Notes under the pieces: model-generated
What the model saw: only the letters and a program-made list of their open reading frames with translations
What the model was told of the DNA's origin: nothing
The model's database searches: none
Made by a program: the position numbers and the translations under genes
Part shown: one piece after another, positions 46,358 to 60,501 of the stretch
Layout of the letters: every line of letters starts with the position of its first letter
Numbering within the stretch: position 1 is the first letter of the stretch
Assembly: GCF_009389715.1 (NCBI RefSeq)
Contig: NC_052399.1
Span: 30,389,146-30,453,145 of the forward strand
Source: Phoenix dactylifera
Taxonomy: Eukaryota; Streptophyta; Magnoliopsida; Arecales; Arecaceae
Direction of reading: 5' to 3'
DNA length: 64,000 nucleotides

Positions 46358-48869
46358 TCAACAAGGTGAACAACTTGATAATAAAAAAAATAAAAATAAA
46401 TTGCTGCTTCATGGCATCATAAAAAAAAATTTCTGCTTCGCAAATTGAATTTTACCATGAATTGCACCCATCCAAGGAATCAACAAATTTCCGTGTATCC
46501 CTTTGCATGCCAATTATGTGCTTGAATTTTTTTACTTTCTTAGAATTTTAGAGAGGGGTTAACTTTTCACTGCCCTTTTAGTTTAATAGGTACATATATA
46601 AAGATTTTATTAAAAAAAATCTTGGGACTGAATTATAGAAAAATCCATTCTTCTCAATTGTTTTTGATAGTTATGTAAAAAAAATTAAAAAAAAGGGATA
46701 AGCAGGTAGATGAAGCGACTTTCCTTCCTTTCATTCTAATATGGCCTCCGACTTCATCAGAATCTAAATCTGAATCAGATTGGGATATTCTCCGAGTTGC
46801 TGGGTCTGCGAACCCCTAGCTATTAGTGTCATAACTCATCCCTTGCTTGGTTCTGGTCAGTCCGCTACCGAGTTTTTATTTTCAATTCAATCAATCAACC
46901 CCATGCTTTAGATCAGCTAATTGAGAATCAGAATCTGGATCTGGATCTTCTCCGGCAATTGGGATCAGCCACTCATCTTGAGTATGTCACCTGGTTTGAT
47001 TTGGCCTGGTTGATGAAAGTTCTCGTTTCTATGACTATTTTTCGTAAGCCAAAAGAGGAGCTTAACTCTCATAGGACTCGGTTACTATAGCTCGAGGCTG
47101 TGTTTCGCCCATCGTAGAATAAAAATTTATAAATAGAGGAGTCGGATGATCTTGAATCATTGTTTTCTGCCACTTAAAAAAATCACTTCTTAATAAATTT
47201 AGGAAGTCAATCCACTAAAGAAAAAAAAGAAAAAAATATTGATCTAGTACATTCTGAAACTGGCTTTTTTTAATAAAATAAGCAACATGTTTTTGCAATA
47301 AGAAGAATTTTTTTTTTGTTTATGCAAACTTCCTTTTTGTCTCTACCTTGTACCAATTTCTAGCTTAGTTGGCACCAATCGGCAATGTCCATGTTCTTCA
47401 TTATGATCTCATTAGGTACGCTCCAATTCAATTCTCTCAATCATCCAAACTTTTTTTTTGCTAAGGCATCCAAACTTGCTTTGGATGACTACAAGTCTAC
47501 AACCTACAATCTGGTCGGCTGGGATTAAAAAGAGAGGCAACATCTGGAAGAGCGAGAGGGATAAGAGTGATGAAAAGGAGAGTACAAGGAGTTGAACAGC
47601 CGTCTTGCTTCCCTTAGCTTTGGCCCTTGGATCACAGAGGCTAGGGTTTAAATTCAGGTTGGGTTTAAGGGCTCAATAAAGCCTTGCGGGAATATCAATT
47701 TGGCCATGTCATAGGTGTCTTCAAATGTTTGCCGTCTAGCAAAGCAGCATGGCAGATTAGCCAAGTAGCTGTAGATTATTGTAGGATTGGAGTTTTGCAG
47801 AGTCTTGCTTTGCCACTATATCTTCAAGGTTTAATTGGAGAAGATATGGACAACAAATTGGGGAATGCAATTGCAAGAAATAAAAAAAAAAATCGCTTGA
47901 TCTTCTTTCTTTAATTCTTTATAAGACCCTGCAGGATGTCTTATTATTGCTTACTTTCATGGGAATGCTAAACAAAAATTGGTGAGTTTTTGTTCCACCC
48001 CTACATTTAATATTTGAAAGAGGTGAAAAGTATCTGACAAGAGATGCTAAATGATGAGCAACTACTCCTAGAATGACGAAGTAATGCAGAGAAGAGGATT
48101 TAGCCAACCATCATTTTATATTTTAATGTAGTATGGATGGGGCAAAATTTTCCCCACTTTTTTTTCAGGTCTTGCAACACTTTCAGTGTATATTAAAAGA
48201 AACAAAGGTATCGCTCCAAAAATCTTCAGTTAATAGGTAAAGTTTAAAATACTGGTTTGAGAAATCTTCAGTTAAGGGTTTTGCCACAAGTTTTGAAAAA
48301 TGCAGAACACGCAAAACAGACACCAAAGCAAGATTCTAAAATATGTCCACACGAAAAGAGAAAATAAAAAGGAGGCAGGGCTGCCACAGTTGGCTGCACA
48401 CCAACTGATTTTTTTTTTCTAAAAAAAAAAATCATCGATTAAAAACACAAAATTGTCACGCGTCGTGAATAATTCATGAAATGTGCAAACTGATTATTAT
48501 TTTATGAAAATTTCAATTATATACATATTGGAAAATCACATGACCAATGAAAATCCTGTGCATACAGAAGAAATATGCGACCGAGTCCCCTAAATAACCA
48601 AAATGTTCCTCCTGAAATACATTCCAGATTAAACAAATAAACCTCAGCTGATAGAAAAACAATAAATATTGCTGTGATTGTTGCCTCATTTTCACTACCA
48701 AAAGGATGAAATTTTAATACAAGCACATTATAAAAAAAGAAAAAAGGTTTCTGTTCTTCTATAAGAAAGCCTCCAAGATAGAAGCAAAGAGGAGCATTAG
48801 CTCTACATTTACAAAGCATGACCCTGTCTAATCTTGTGTGTAAATATCTCTCAGGCTGAACATACATCT
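46358..48869. other. Intergenic region between the GT47 gene and the kinase
   Basis: This contains the likely GT47 promoter (minus strand, higher coordinates) and the 3' UTR of the kinase (below 48870). The open stretch at 47684-47914 has no recognisable domain. No transposon ends were recognised. Confidence 0.5.
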
Positions 48870-51800
48870 CTACTTCTTCGAATAGGAGAGATAAGGATCT
48901 TGAGCAATCGTTAAAACATCTGGCCGTTCTGCTTGGTTATACGTCAGACACCGACGAATTAGCTCCTGAGAATATCAACGTCAAAGAAGGAGCATTAATA
49001 GCCAAGTATCTCCTGATTCTTCTATTTCAATGAATACAATACTCCATGTAGGATAAACATCGAGGAGCTCTCATTTGAGGGGTTAAGAAAGGGACCAACA
49101 GCAAGCATGCCAGGCAGGCAGAAGTCTTTTGCTTGTCATTTATGAACTAGATGTTGAAAAGAGGTTCCCAAAATGTCTTTCTGGTTGATTTTACGCTGAC
49201 CAATGGAAGTTAAAATTTTAAGTAATCAAGTTCAAACTAGTCCACTACTAATAAGAAAATAACAGAGTCATATTGGACTTCGGGTTTTGGTCCATATCGG
49301 AAGTCAATGTGAATCTCATACAGCACAGCTTTTTTCTGGCTGAGTCAGAGCAAGATCAATCAAGGGCATGTGCTTCTCCATGTATATAGTGTGAATAGGT
49401 TAAATTAATGAGGCTTTAGATTTTTTTTTCAAAAAAAGCTGCACAATTTCATGTGCTGTGGTTCCTCTGTAATAAGGACATATGCACATACAGTGCGCAT
49501 GGGCATGAGGATTTTCAAGTGGGTTTCATGTCAAAATTGTAGACTGAGGACGCACAGCAAGAAGTGTCGCCCATGGCTCAGACTCCATTTGTTACTTGTT
49601 CTTCTCCAGCTAGTCATGTATTTCTGGTGTAAGTTAAAAATAAAAGATATGATTACGAAAAATAGAAAGAAAAGAATTAAAATAACAAAGTTATTATTTT
49701 TCTTAAAATAGATCCCAGATTGCTATAACTTACGATACCAACTTTAATCTTGTATGCAAGCTCACCACTAATCCCTTCCACTAATCATCTAAACAAGCAT
49801 TTGCCTTCTCTAAAACTTTATAATGAGATTTTCTTCTATTAATTATGTTCAAAACAAAGATGTGAAAAAAAAAAAATTAGTGTTGTCCTCATGTTAACAG
49901 TGACAACCAGTCACAACCAATTAGAGAATAACATCATGAAAATAAGATGTATCAATATTGTAATTTAACCAATTAAATACATGGTTAATACTTAATACTC
50001 TATAGTTTATAGATATTCAGAGATTACAAATATTAATTCAGTTTAGCAGCCACCCATTCAGTTTGATATATCAATGCACATGATTACTTGTATACAACAA
50101 TGTAAAGTTATCACTTATGTTATATTTAATAAAGCTAACCTTTAAAACCACCAGCAGGTGATTTTCATTCAAAGCTTATTTTTTCTATTTGTTCTAAAAC
50201 TCAACCCAACCTGTCCAAGTCAAGAAAAAAACTGTCTTAACTAAACTATTAGCACGTCATTTGTTCTTAAACTTAACATATTTAGATGTCCGAGTCATTA
50301 CAGACTCAGACTCAGCCATTTCATGCTTTCTTTTTTGAGACCATGAAGCCACAGAAATCTGACTCGCTAGACTAGGCCAAGTATTTCAAGCATGAAAACC
50401 ACATGATAGGTAGCATTAATGGAGAGCAAAAAGATGGAAAATTGCAATTAAGGTTCAAAACCACAAGCGGGTGATTTTCATTCAAAGCTTATTTTTTCTA
50501 TTTGTTCTTAAACTCAACCCAACTTGTCCAAGTCAAGAAAAAAACTGTCTTTACTAAATTATTAGCATGCCATTTGTTCTTAAACTTAACATTTTAGATG
50601 TCCGAGTCATTACAGAATCATCAAGCCACAGAAATCTGACTTGCTAGACTAGACCACATTTATTAACTACCTTGGTCGCAGATCTCAGGTTTTTGACTTT
50701 CGACTGATGATTCTGAGAACTGGTTATTAAGGTGGGTTGGGGCAAAAGCTAATTATAACGAAAGATATACCATGACTATAACAATAACCACCCAGCTTTA
50801 TTCTAACTATTTGGGGTCTGATTATGGATCCTCATTCACCAAAATTTCCTATTTAGGGCCAGTATCATAAACTAAGCTACTAATTATGTTTTAACTAAAA
50901 ATACATGAATAATGAGTCAGGAGTTTCTAACTAATAAGTCAGCAAAACTAAGGAAGCAGAGAATTGTGTGAAAATGAAGATCCTAAAAACTATTATGTCA
51001 ATAACAATAAATGGCAGATGAAGACCATCTGACCATGAAAGGAATTACAAAATGAAAAATCTAAAGGGGCTGATCAGGATTTACTTTCCAGAAAAGCAAA
51101 TAAATAAATAATTTTCTACCAGTGAAGAAAATAAAAATCTTCGAACCATAGAATGCTTTTATGGTCCTTGGAAGGAAATAGGCAGAATGCCGCCAAGGGG
51201 TCATGTTCACTTCTCATGAGGTAACAGAAATATTACACATGATACGGTAATTCTTAAGAAAAGAATGACGAACCTTTGCCTCGTTGGAGACAGCTGGTTT
51301 CTGAGGAAATTCCACCTTGCGTGCGTTAATAATAGTGTCTTCACGAAGAATTCTCTCTTGCGTCTGGTCATGCCCAAAGGGACGTTTACCAAAGAGCATT
51401 TGGTACAAAATTACACCAGCTGACCAAACATCCACCTGTGCACAAGCAACAGCAACAGTTTAACATACCAAAGTATGAGAAGGTAGCTGTAAATAAATGA
51501 CTTATTTAATTAGTCCTCTAAGATGCTCTATCAATTATTGCAGTCATAACCATTAAGTGTTTATCCAAAATATCCAATTGACTCTGCATACCATAATTAC
51601 CTCCTGCACATTATTAAAGGAAAAGCTATATGTGTGCTTATACAGATTTTTAATGTGCAAGCTGGGATTGATCTTCAATAATATAGTCCGCTTAGAGAAT
51701 AAGACAGTCACAATTTGGGCCACACCCAATCTTAGAGAATAAGATTTCATGTCAACAAAAACTTGAATAGGATAGGATAAACATCAAAGGCTACGTATTT

Positions 51801-54800
51801 CAGTTTTTAAAGCTTTACACTGCCCCAGTCGAGAGATTTTGCTGCTACAAGGTTCACGGAAGCATCAGAACCTGACTTTTCTAAAAAAAATAAAAATTAA
51901 AAAGGTATGCATTGAACTTGACATGTCAGCACAAGGAGAAAAGTCAGGATCCCTCCTACAAGGAGGTTACCTAACCTAGAACTGAGAATCGGGCTGCCTA
52001 AAAACCGATATATGCTTTTAAGGCGACCAGATGAAGTTTCTATCATTGTTTATGTGGCAAGACAAAGTTTGTTTATGTGGAACCAAAATTTTGCATCCAG
52101 ATGAAGCTTTCCTAGAGTTGGGATAGCCTTCTTCCTAGAGGCACTTAACCTCAAGTGGCTGTGTGCAGCTCCTAAAATTTGTAGACCACATGTATGGGAA
52201 GTATGCATGACTCTTTCCTATTTTACAATCCTTCTTCCTCCTCTTCCTCTTCCCCTCCTCCTCCTTCCTTATCAAGCAGTGGTTGCCTAATCGACCCTGT
52301 TCACCAGCAAGGCCCACCTCTCCCACAAATACCTTAGCTCAAAATTCACCTCCACTCTCTTCCACCTTGCCATCACTGCTTGCCATCATTGCTATCAACC
52401 AGTTACAATCAACGAATGTGTCAACTCTCAAATCCCGGTCATTTGGTTGCATATTCCCCCTCTCCTCCACCTCCATTGCCTCTCAGAGAAACCGGCAATC
52501 TCTGAGTGGTGTTATCCATTTCTAGGAGGTGGCATGGGCCACTGGTAGTGGAGGGGCAGCCAAGGTGGCAGCAGATGGGCAAGGAGCTAGGGCAGGGAGA
52601 CAAGTGGCAGAGATGGGCGGGGTATAGATGGAGGAGGACTGGTTGAATAAAGTAATAAAAAATAAAGGTAGGCAGCCGTGCAACAACTGGCAACCGGTTG
52701 TATATGTATTTTCATTTTTTGCCCCTATGAAAAGGATGGCCAGGATTCATCATATTTTTTTTTCGTGAAACTAATAAAATGTACCATAGCAAAACTCAAT
52801 ATATTATAGACGACCAAGGAGAGTTTTGTTATTTCAAAAGATATGATGGTTTATTTCAATTTTCAGCTTTCTCAAAAAGAGATGGGGAAAAAAAACGTCT
52901 TTCTTTTCAGGCAATGGCAGTTGTGATAACGACAATGGACCAAGATGGACATATCTAGGCTTACTACAAAAGCAACTGACTAATGTAAATGTTTGCACGG
53001 TCATGAAATGGACTGAAGAATTATGGAGCAATATAAGTGTCTATGAGACAATGCTATATACAATAGGTATTCATGGGACTACAATAAAAAAACTTACACT
53101 GCAGAAACAAAGCATGATTGATATTTTTTAAGATGCAGAGACACATTGAACAGGAAAAAATGAAATTAACGAATTGGAGTCATGATCTGAAAATTGACTA
53201 CAGAAGATTTTTCAGAATCAAACCATCCCTTTCCTCCTATTTTAGATTTTTACCTTCTCCACACCTCATTGCTACCATATGTTCAATGTCAACAAACACA
53301 AGCAAATATAAAGATTTGTAGATGGCTTGCTAATCATGTTGCTACTCAGCAAGTGCACGACATAAAAGTGATAGAAGCAAGAAATTCTCTCAAAATGGAG
53401 AAAATCTAATTTCATATGGTTAAGTTTGCTGCGGTTATAAGTTGAACTTACAATGTGCTTTAAACAGATAATGCTGCACATAACATCGCATCAAACATAC
53501 AATTCTTTTCTTTTACATGAAACTCAAGGCTGCAACAAATTCCCAATTCTTACTTAAAACTATTGTAATCCTCCATAGATTAGTAATTGTAATATGTTGC
53601 TTGAAAGGGGAGCAAACACAGAGGCCAACCAGATGCATGAGTACAAAGCAGTATTGCCACAAAAAGAAAGGGGAGGAGGAGAGTGAGTAGGAAGCAAAAT
53701 TTTTCTTGCCAAATAAGCAATGATTAAAACTTCATCTGGCAACAAATTAGGAGCTGCACACGGCCACTTGAGGTTAAGTGCCTCCTCTAGGAAGAAGGCT
53801 ACCCCGACTACAAGGACAATAACAAAGCAAGGAAAAAGACAACACCAGCCTGAGGTTAGAAAGGAGAATAAAAGACCAGGGACTAAATCAAAGAGAGAAG
53901 GTCAACTAAAAGTCTTCTATTCAGAAAGAAAAGGTGCCAATGCTTTCATCTCTAAGAAAGGGAGTAAAATGGAACCAAACCATAATTTTTGTATGGAAAT
54001 ATCATAATATAACTAAAACAACCAACAAATGCAAAACAGGGCTGCCTAGCAGCAATCTACACACATCATGATCAACCAAATGAAGAATTGTTTTACAGTA
54101 ACCTATAGCTGCAGACACCAGTTATAATGGCCTCTACTTATAGTTCACATGCAAAAAAGATCTAAAATTCTAATCGACTTTACCATTGCCAGTGTTTAAA
54201 CATCATGTAGAATTGAAGCTTCACATGCTATAAACAAATTGCTTACATAGCTTTGTGAAACTTTTGCTTCTGTGCTATTAGTGCTGATGAGGAACTGACT
54301 GAAACCTAAAAACTAACTCATTTCTTGATTCACCATACTGATCTTGTATTAGATGGCTATAAATTTAGAATATAAACTGGTAGTCCAATTCCCTTAAAAG
54401 GATATCTGTAATTTTCATCATTACAAACCTTTGACGATATTAGTGGTGTCTTGCTGAGCTCAAAGCACTCTGGGGGCAAATACCTGAAAATACATGAGCG
54501 GACAAAATCAGGGACAACCACACGTCACAATGTAAACTCAGACTGAATTAGATGAAAAACAAGGACACTAACTTAATGGTGGGTCACAAATGAGACAAGC
54601 AAACGAAAATTTATTGACATATTTAAAACAGATTCACGAAAAGTTGAGATACAAGACAGATTATGAACACACAATTATTATAATAATTTTTTGTTATCCA
54701 ATAACGCACAACCAACATGGTGTCCTAAAATGCTATGGTACCAGAGTAAACATGCAATAGTATTTGAAATTTCAAGAGAATATAATGCAAAGAACAGGAA

Positions 54801-57800
54801 TAGTGCCAGAACTCTCTTACAATGGTATGAATTTGTAAGATTAAACCATAAGTAGTAGGGTCGAGCCACAAAATAAACAGAATGGATTGCCACACATTTA
54901 AGAGGGAAGATGAAAGAATTATTTGTATATAGTAAAATTATCTGTCAACTGGTACAAGCAAAATACAAAAAATACAAGATAACTATGCCAATCAAATTAC
55001 AATAGAAAAGCAAATTCAGGAAGGAAGAATGTAAGACACCTGAAAGAATATAAACACAAATATAAGCCAAAAAGAAAGCAGACATAAAATATCTACACAT
55101 ACTTATGCTAAAGCTCCAAATTTAATCAGTTCATTCCGGAAACCCAATAAATACTGACAGTTAAAGTTTACATATCTGGGAGGCAGAAATCCAATTAACA
55201 ACTATTCATCTAAAATACATGTTTCAAAGTAATCAATATAAGATCAAACTATTTCTAGATTAGTTAGTGTGAGCATAATCCATTAAGTGGTTATTTTTGG
55301 TCTATTCAGTTCAAAATGAGTCTCCAGAAGCTTCGGTTCTTGGAAGCGCTGCAATAATTTACAGTCGTCTATTAGTTAAAAAATGGTCTAAAACCAGATT
55401 CAGATAAGATATAGGACATGCCTGTGATGTTAAAGAATGGCCAGCAAGCAGAGTTAGCAACTTGTCATAAGTATAGTTTTCTCCTTATAAAATAATAGTA
55501 TTGATGATGATCACAGGAGGTAAAAAGAAGTGATCAACAATAATCCAATGGAATCCCGATTGAGTGCAAGAAAACATTAGTCAACTTAGATCTTTTCTTC
55601 AAATTCTTAATAGTACTATGTGTTGAACTTCATAATTAGTGTAAGACACCATCAAGGAAGACTTCTTGAGAAAGAGATTAATTTTAAGCAGTTAAATAAT
55701 CAGGAATCACATACAATTGAGCCACATACACTGTGGAGCACCATGAACATATTTCATTTGGAACTGAAAAATACTTGCTATCTTTAATTCATGGAATAAC
55801 GCTTATTGTGTGTCTATGTGATGGGAAGAGAGAGGAATAAAGTGCTAAAATAATCAGAAGCCACGCACTCACCAGTATGTTCCAGCTCCCTGGGAAGTCA
55901 GTTCCATACCCTGAGATCCAACATCATCTTCCACTATCTTGCTAAGACCAAAATCTGTCACTTTTGCAAAACCAACCTCATCAAAGAGAACATTCCCAGG
56001 CTTTAAATCATAATGAATGATTTTTTGAGGTCTCTTGTTCAAATAGACAAGGCCTTGAAATATCTGAACAAATACAATTCTAGCTTCTCTCTCAGGAAGA
56101 ATAGGTGTTGCTTTAAGGACAGCATCAAGATCCTTCCCTGATCAAAATGCAAGTGAATCACAAAAGTAGCATCAGACTCAAATTGCCTCCTGACTCAAAT
56201 TTTGAGAAAAATCATCCATACAATTTCATATAAAATCCAGCCCTAGCACTTCAAACAGATAAATTTTTCCTTCACAGTTACATAGAAGACTTAGCCGACC
56301 ATGAGCTGTGATAACAAAATGCATCCACGGTGAAAAAAATTCCAAAGAGAAAACTAAGAATACGAGCACAGAGAAGAATATCATCCTACTCAATGCAGAT
56401 CATTGAAGTAAAGAATTGGAATTTAAAGAGAAGAATTTGCCTTTTCCAACAGAACTTTTCAGTCAGAGCAAGGTTGCCAGTGTTCTGCATAGCAGAGCAG
56501 ACCAGTCTAAATTTGTATCTTGTAGCAATAAGTGAGACTGGTTATTCTCTTACTTTTTGGCTCATATGTCCAGAAATACATACAACTGTAAACTATAAGA
56601 TAAATATGATGCACCATATCCATGCATATCTAAATAATAAGCATTGGACAAGAGGATAAATGTGTAAGCATCAGGATTTAAGTGCCAATCTTTTTGCTTA
56701 AGGCATTTCTAGTAAAATTTAAGAAGTTTGTTGCTTCTCCCTCAGAAGGGAAAATTAGAAGATGTGGAATCTATCATATGGTATGGTCCACAAAGCTATC
56801 TGAGAATCCATGGCAACACAAAATAAAGGGAAGGCCCAAGTATCATATTCATGAGTTTCATTGAAATTTAAACCAACGAAGGCAAAAGCAGAAGATAAAT
56901 GAGGGAGCACTAATCCTATCCTAACATGGCGGAGACACATGTAGAGAACCTATTTCTAGGTTTTCAAACTAGTCATATTTGAGATAAGTGTAATTGTTCA
57001 TATTACATAAAATGATTGCTTGAGGATTTAAAAATGCGCTAGAGTGAATCAAGATCAGCGGCAGTATCTACACAGAACCTCGTTATTAATGCCACTATGG
57101 GATTTTTTTTGTACCTCACCAAGAACTCCTAAGAGGCCTCTGCAAGTGCTTTATCTCTACATTGGAGTGGATGAATTAGTTGCTATCAGTTCTTCTTGAC
57201 AGATGACTCTGATTACAGTGTAGTACAAATATAGACAATTTACCATGACTGTCACCATAATGACATTCATTGTACAGTCCATGTGATGACAGTGCCCGAG
57301 TGCCGATCAAATCATAGCTCAGAACATCACAGGGCTTTTAAACCCGAAAACACAGGCAGGTAAATGAATATAATATAAGCATAACAAGTTGTCCAATTCA
57401 GCATAGGTGATTCAATGAAAATGCCGATCAAGGATATGCACATACCACTGCAGTACTCTAGGACGGTGCAGAATGTGTTGTGGTCAATCTCAAAGATGTC
57501 CCATAGACGCACGATATGAGGATGGACCAGTGTCTTATGTATGTTGTATTCACGAATAGCATGGCGTATATAACTTTGCTTTTTCTCTTCACTCCATTGA
57601 GCATTCAAGCCGTGAAGCTTACACGCAACGTATCTATACTCCACCAGATCAAATGCCTGCTTGAAAGTTCCCACTTCAAATCACTGCAAAACGATATATG
57701 CTCACCAATGCCTATAAAGGCAAAATAGAAAACTAGCCATCTCAGTACTAGGCCCCATACCGGTGCCACCCAGTTACTATATCAGTAAATCCAGTACAGA

Positions 57801-60501
57801 GGCCAATTCGGCGTACCAAATATCAATACACCTCCCGTACCACATATCGGTACTGAACCAGCACGGTATGGTACGCCCCATACAATCTGATTTGATACGG
57901 TATGGCATACCATAGGCCCAAGATTGAACCCTGATGAATATGATTACTATGACACAGGTAACCGTGATGGCTCACAGATTTCGTATAATCCATTAAACAA
58001 GGTACGGAATTTACCTTGTAAACCTCACTAAAACCTCCCTTCCCAAGAAGGTTCAAGAGAGCATATCGATGGTTAAGAATCTGGAAATTGTTGAAGCGTG
58101 ATCCATCCTCGTCCCGTATTCGCTTCATTTCACGTAGTAGCCTTCCCTTTTCCACTTCATAACGATCCCTCTCTCTTAGATAATATTCTTCTTCCTAAAT
58201 AAAATTAGAAAAAAAATAAAGGATGATCAGACATATCATACCAACAAAGAAAAAAGTCAGTACTTTGACGGTATAGCATAGCTTGCAAATAGCAAAATGG
58301 AAGAAAATGAACAATATGAAAGAGTTATCATGGCCACATATAGCACACAGGAGCTTACACGTTTGATGCTTGCTAGGCGAGATTTATAAATCTCATCCTG
58401 TATAAGGAAATCTTCCTCTGACATACCACTTTCCACATCACTACCATCACCCTTATCTAAAAGAGAGAAGAATTGTAAAATGATATAAATGCGTAAATGA
58501 CCCTTATGGCTGAGTAAATAAGTTGACATGAAATAATTGTAAAAAGGCTTTCTTATCATTGCATATTAAACATAGAGAAAATAATCATTTGAATAGAAAC
58601 ATTGTATCCTAGAGCCAAATAGGTCAACAAATAGTAATTATTTGAAAGAAGAGACTTGTATCATAAAATCAGATCAACTCTATAATACAGCCAAACAGAG
58701 ATGATGTGGTTCTAGAGATCAGACCGTCAAGTATCAGTGAATATCTTTGGCATGAGCACATAAGATCAACTTATTGGTGGTGTAATGTTCCATCACAAGG
58801 ACAATCATATTACCATTATTTGGAGCAACGAAAAGTGGAAAACCTAACACCATATAGATATTTTTTTGTAAAACTACGATCCGAGAAAAATGCAAGTGAG
58901 CATATGCATATTGAAAATCAAGTTATTCAATCACCAGCAGCAAAAAATGCAATTCTGGATCTTGGAATCCCCAGCTTTTTGACTGGCGTCTATGCATCTA
59001 TAAACATGTACAATGATGAGTTGCTAGGAAAGGGGAAAACAGATCTAACATGGCCATAAACAACAAGCTTATCCCAACTAGCTCAGTAATCTTAGTTCAT
59101 TTGAGACGAGAACTTCATCTTCTATCACCACTGCAGCTTTTCCAAATCCTTTCACAAAATTTTTATGAGAGATCTAATCGCTACAAAACAACAAAGTAAC
59201 AAAGCCAATGAGCTCTGGAGTTGAACTGACTTGCCTTGGTATAATAATAGTGATCACTGTATCAAAATACAGCTAATTAGCCAATAGGACGGGCAATGTG
59301 CGGATTTCTCATTACTATAGCAACTTGCAAACATTTGACATCAGTTGGTGAGGCTTACTAACTATATCAAGTAGAGAAGGATCTTGTACTTCAACAAATG
59401 CAAGAAAGCTATGAGCTTTTTCATCTAATGCATCTATGCATATGGCCACTCCCTTTTTTAACTACCCTCAAAAATTTTACATTGCAAGGTACACTAAAAT
59501 GGGTGCATGAGACATGAGCATACGCAGTTATGCACACTATGAAAATACATGCCTCGCCAATTCAGAGATGAAATCAGTTGCATGAACATAAAAGAGAGCT
59601 AAAAAAAACAAAGCAACAAATTGGTAAGGAGGAACTTTACCATGTTGTCGTTTTTTAAGCGATTTTCGGTGCCTCTCAATAGCCTCTTTCATCTCCAGCA
59701 AAGATCTCTACATGTGGAATAAAAAAACATCATATGTCACATTTTTATGTGAAATGCACAAGAACACCTACATGGCCAGGTGATGAAAATTGTGCACTAA
59801 GATTTTATGCAAGAAAAGCTACACTTGGCCTAAACCAGTTCATATATGCATAATATATACAAATAGCCAATAAAGTTGAGGAAATCCAATACATTTTGTC
59901 AATGGTAGAAATACATATTTACATCACTATTACATAACAAAAATGATCATGAGTTTAATATTATCAAACTTCACTGTATGTGCAATTCAAATGCAGTAAA
60001 CCAGCGGTCATGCGGACATAATAAACAGCTAAACGTGCAGATGCTGTTTCCATATAAGCATCTAAATATATAGCCATCATGCAGGTGAGTCTCATTTAAG
60101 TAATTCGATAAGTCCAATCATAAGATCATGTAGATGCATATTTTTATGTTTAATAAGAACCAAAAATTCTATACAACAGCCAAACACTGACAATTCTGTG
60201 CCATGGTCAATCGAAATATGGCCCATTGTATCAAGGAATGTACTAACCAGTTCCAAGTAACATGACTGGCAGACCTTGCATGGTAACATGCAAATGTCAT
60301 TCAGCTCTCAAGACCAGACAAAAAGCATAATACGCAAAGCAATCTTGTTCATCGCATTATACAGATAAAAGATGGAAGTAAATATTTATGTACATATGGT
60401 GAATCTCAGATTTTCTACTAAAGAAAAAACTTACAAGATGAGAATTAAGATCCTTCAATGCCTGACCATCCTCCCATGTCTCAGAAATAACAGTCCCAGC
60501 T
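48870..60501 (-). CDS. TSL: Tousled-like serine/threonine protein kinase, C-terminal 399 aa (9 exons; 5' part not resolved)
   Basis: This is a nuclear Ser/Thr kinase of the Tousled-like family, which acts on the histone chaperone ASF1 and in chromatin and replication; in Arabidopsis it affects leaf and flower development. Exons in reading order: 60501-60435, 59707-59641, 58456-58359, 58194-58015, 57656-57446, 56137-55873, 54483-54429, 51435-51274 and 48965-48870 (stop). All junctions are GT-AG and the frame is kept (1201 bp). The end of the N-terminal region has [15 protein letters not shown] and a charged helix [15 protein letters not shown]. The kinase domain has [11 protein letters not shown] (P-loop), VACKLHG (ATP-binding Lys), [15 protein letters not shown] (catalytic loop with HYD in place of HRD), [18 protein letters not shown] and DVWSAGV. 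The C-terminus is DPYLSYSKK. The missing N-terminal coiled-coil exons should lie above 60.5 kb; the first listed exon begins inside a codon. Confidence 0.93.
50157..50625. repeat. Direct duplication of about 155 bp in the last kinase intron
   Basis: Two copies starting at 50157 and 50470 (ggtgattttcattcaaagct) share ctgtccaagtcaagaaaaaa-type sequence and end near tgtccgagtcattacaga. The offset is 313 bp. The copies differ by a few substitutions and small indels. Confidence 0.8.
52025..53807. repeat. Permuted inverted repeat inside a kinase intron
   Basis: Two blocks occur at both ends in opposite orientation. Block A is accagatgaagtttctatca at about 52025-52065, and inverted at 53703-53741. 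Block B is cttcttcctagag...cttaacctcaagtggc at 52119-52181, and inverted at 53742-53807. On the left A precedes B; in the inverted right copy, read on its own strand, B precedes A. The blocks therefore are not simple terminal inverted repeats. The interior of 1.5 kb has CT-rich sequence but no gene. Confidence 0.6.
57760..57930. repeat. GGTACC-family fragment in a kinase intron
   Basis: The words ccataccggtgcc, ttcggcgtacc, atcggtactgaaccagcacg and gtatggcataccat match the style of the window's first 112 bases and of 63.7-64.0 kb. It lies between the exons at 58015 and 57656. No hairpin as strong as those at 37.3 or 62.5 kb was seen. Confidence 0.5.

Noticed and set aside
47684-47914. 76-aa open frame between the GT47 and kinase genes
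   Set aside because: No domain, no promoter or splice context, and ends in a poly-A-derived Lys run; treated as chance.
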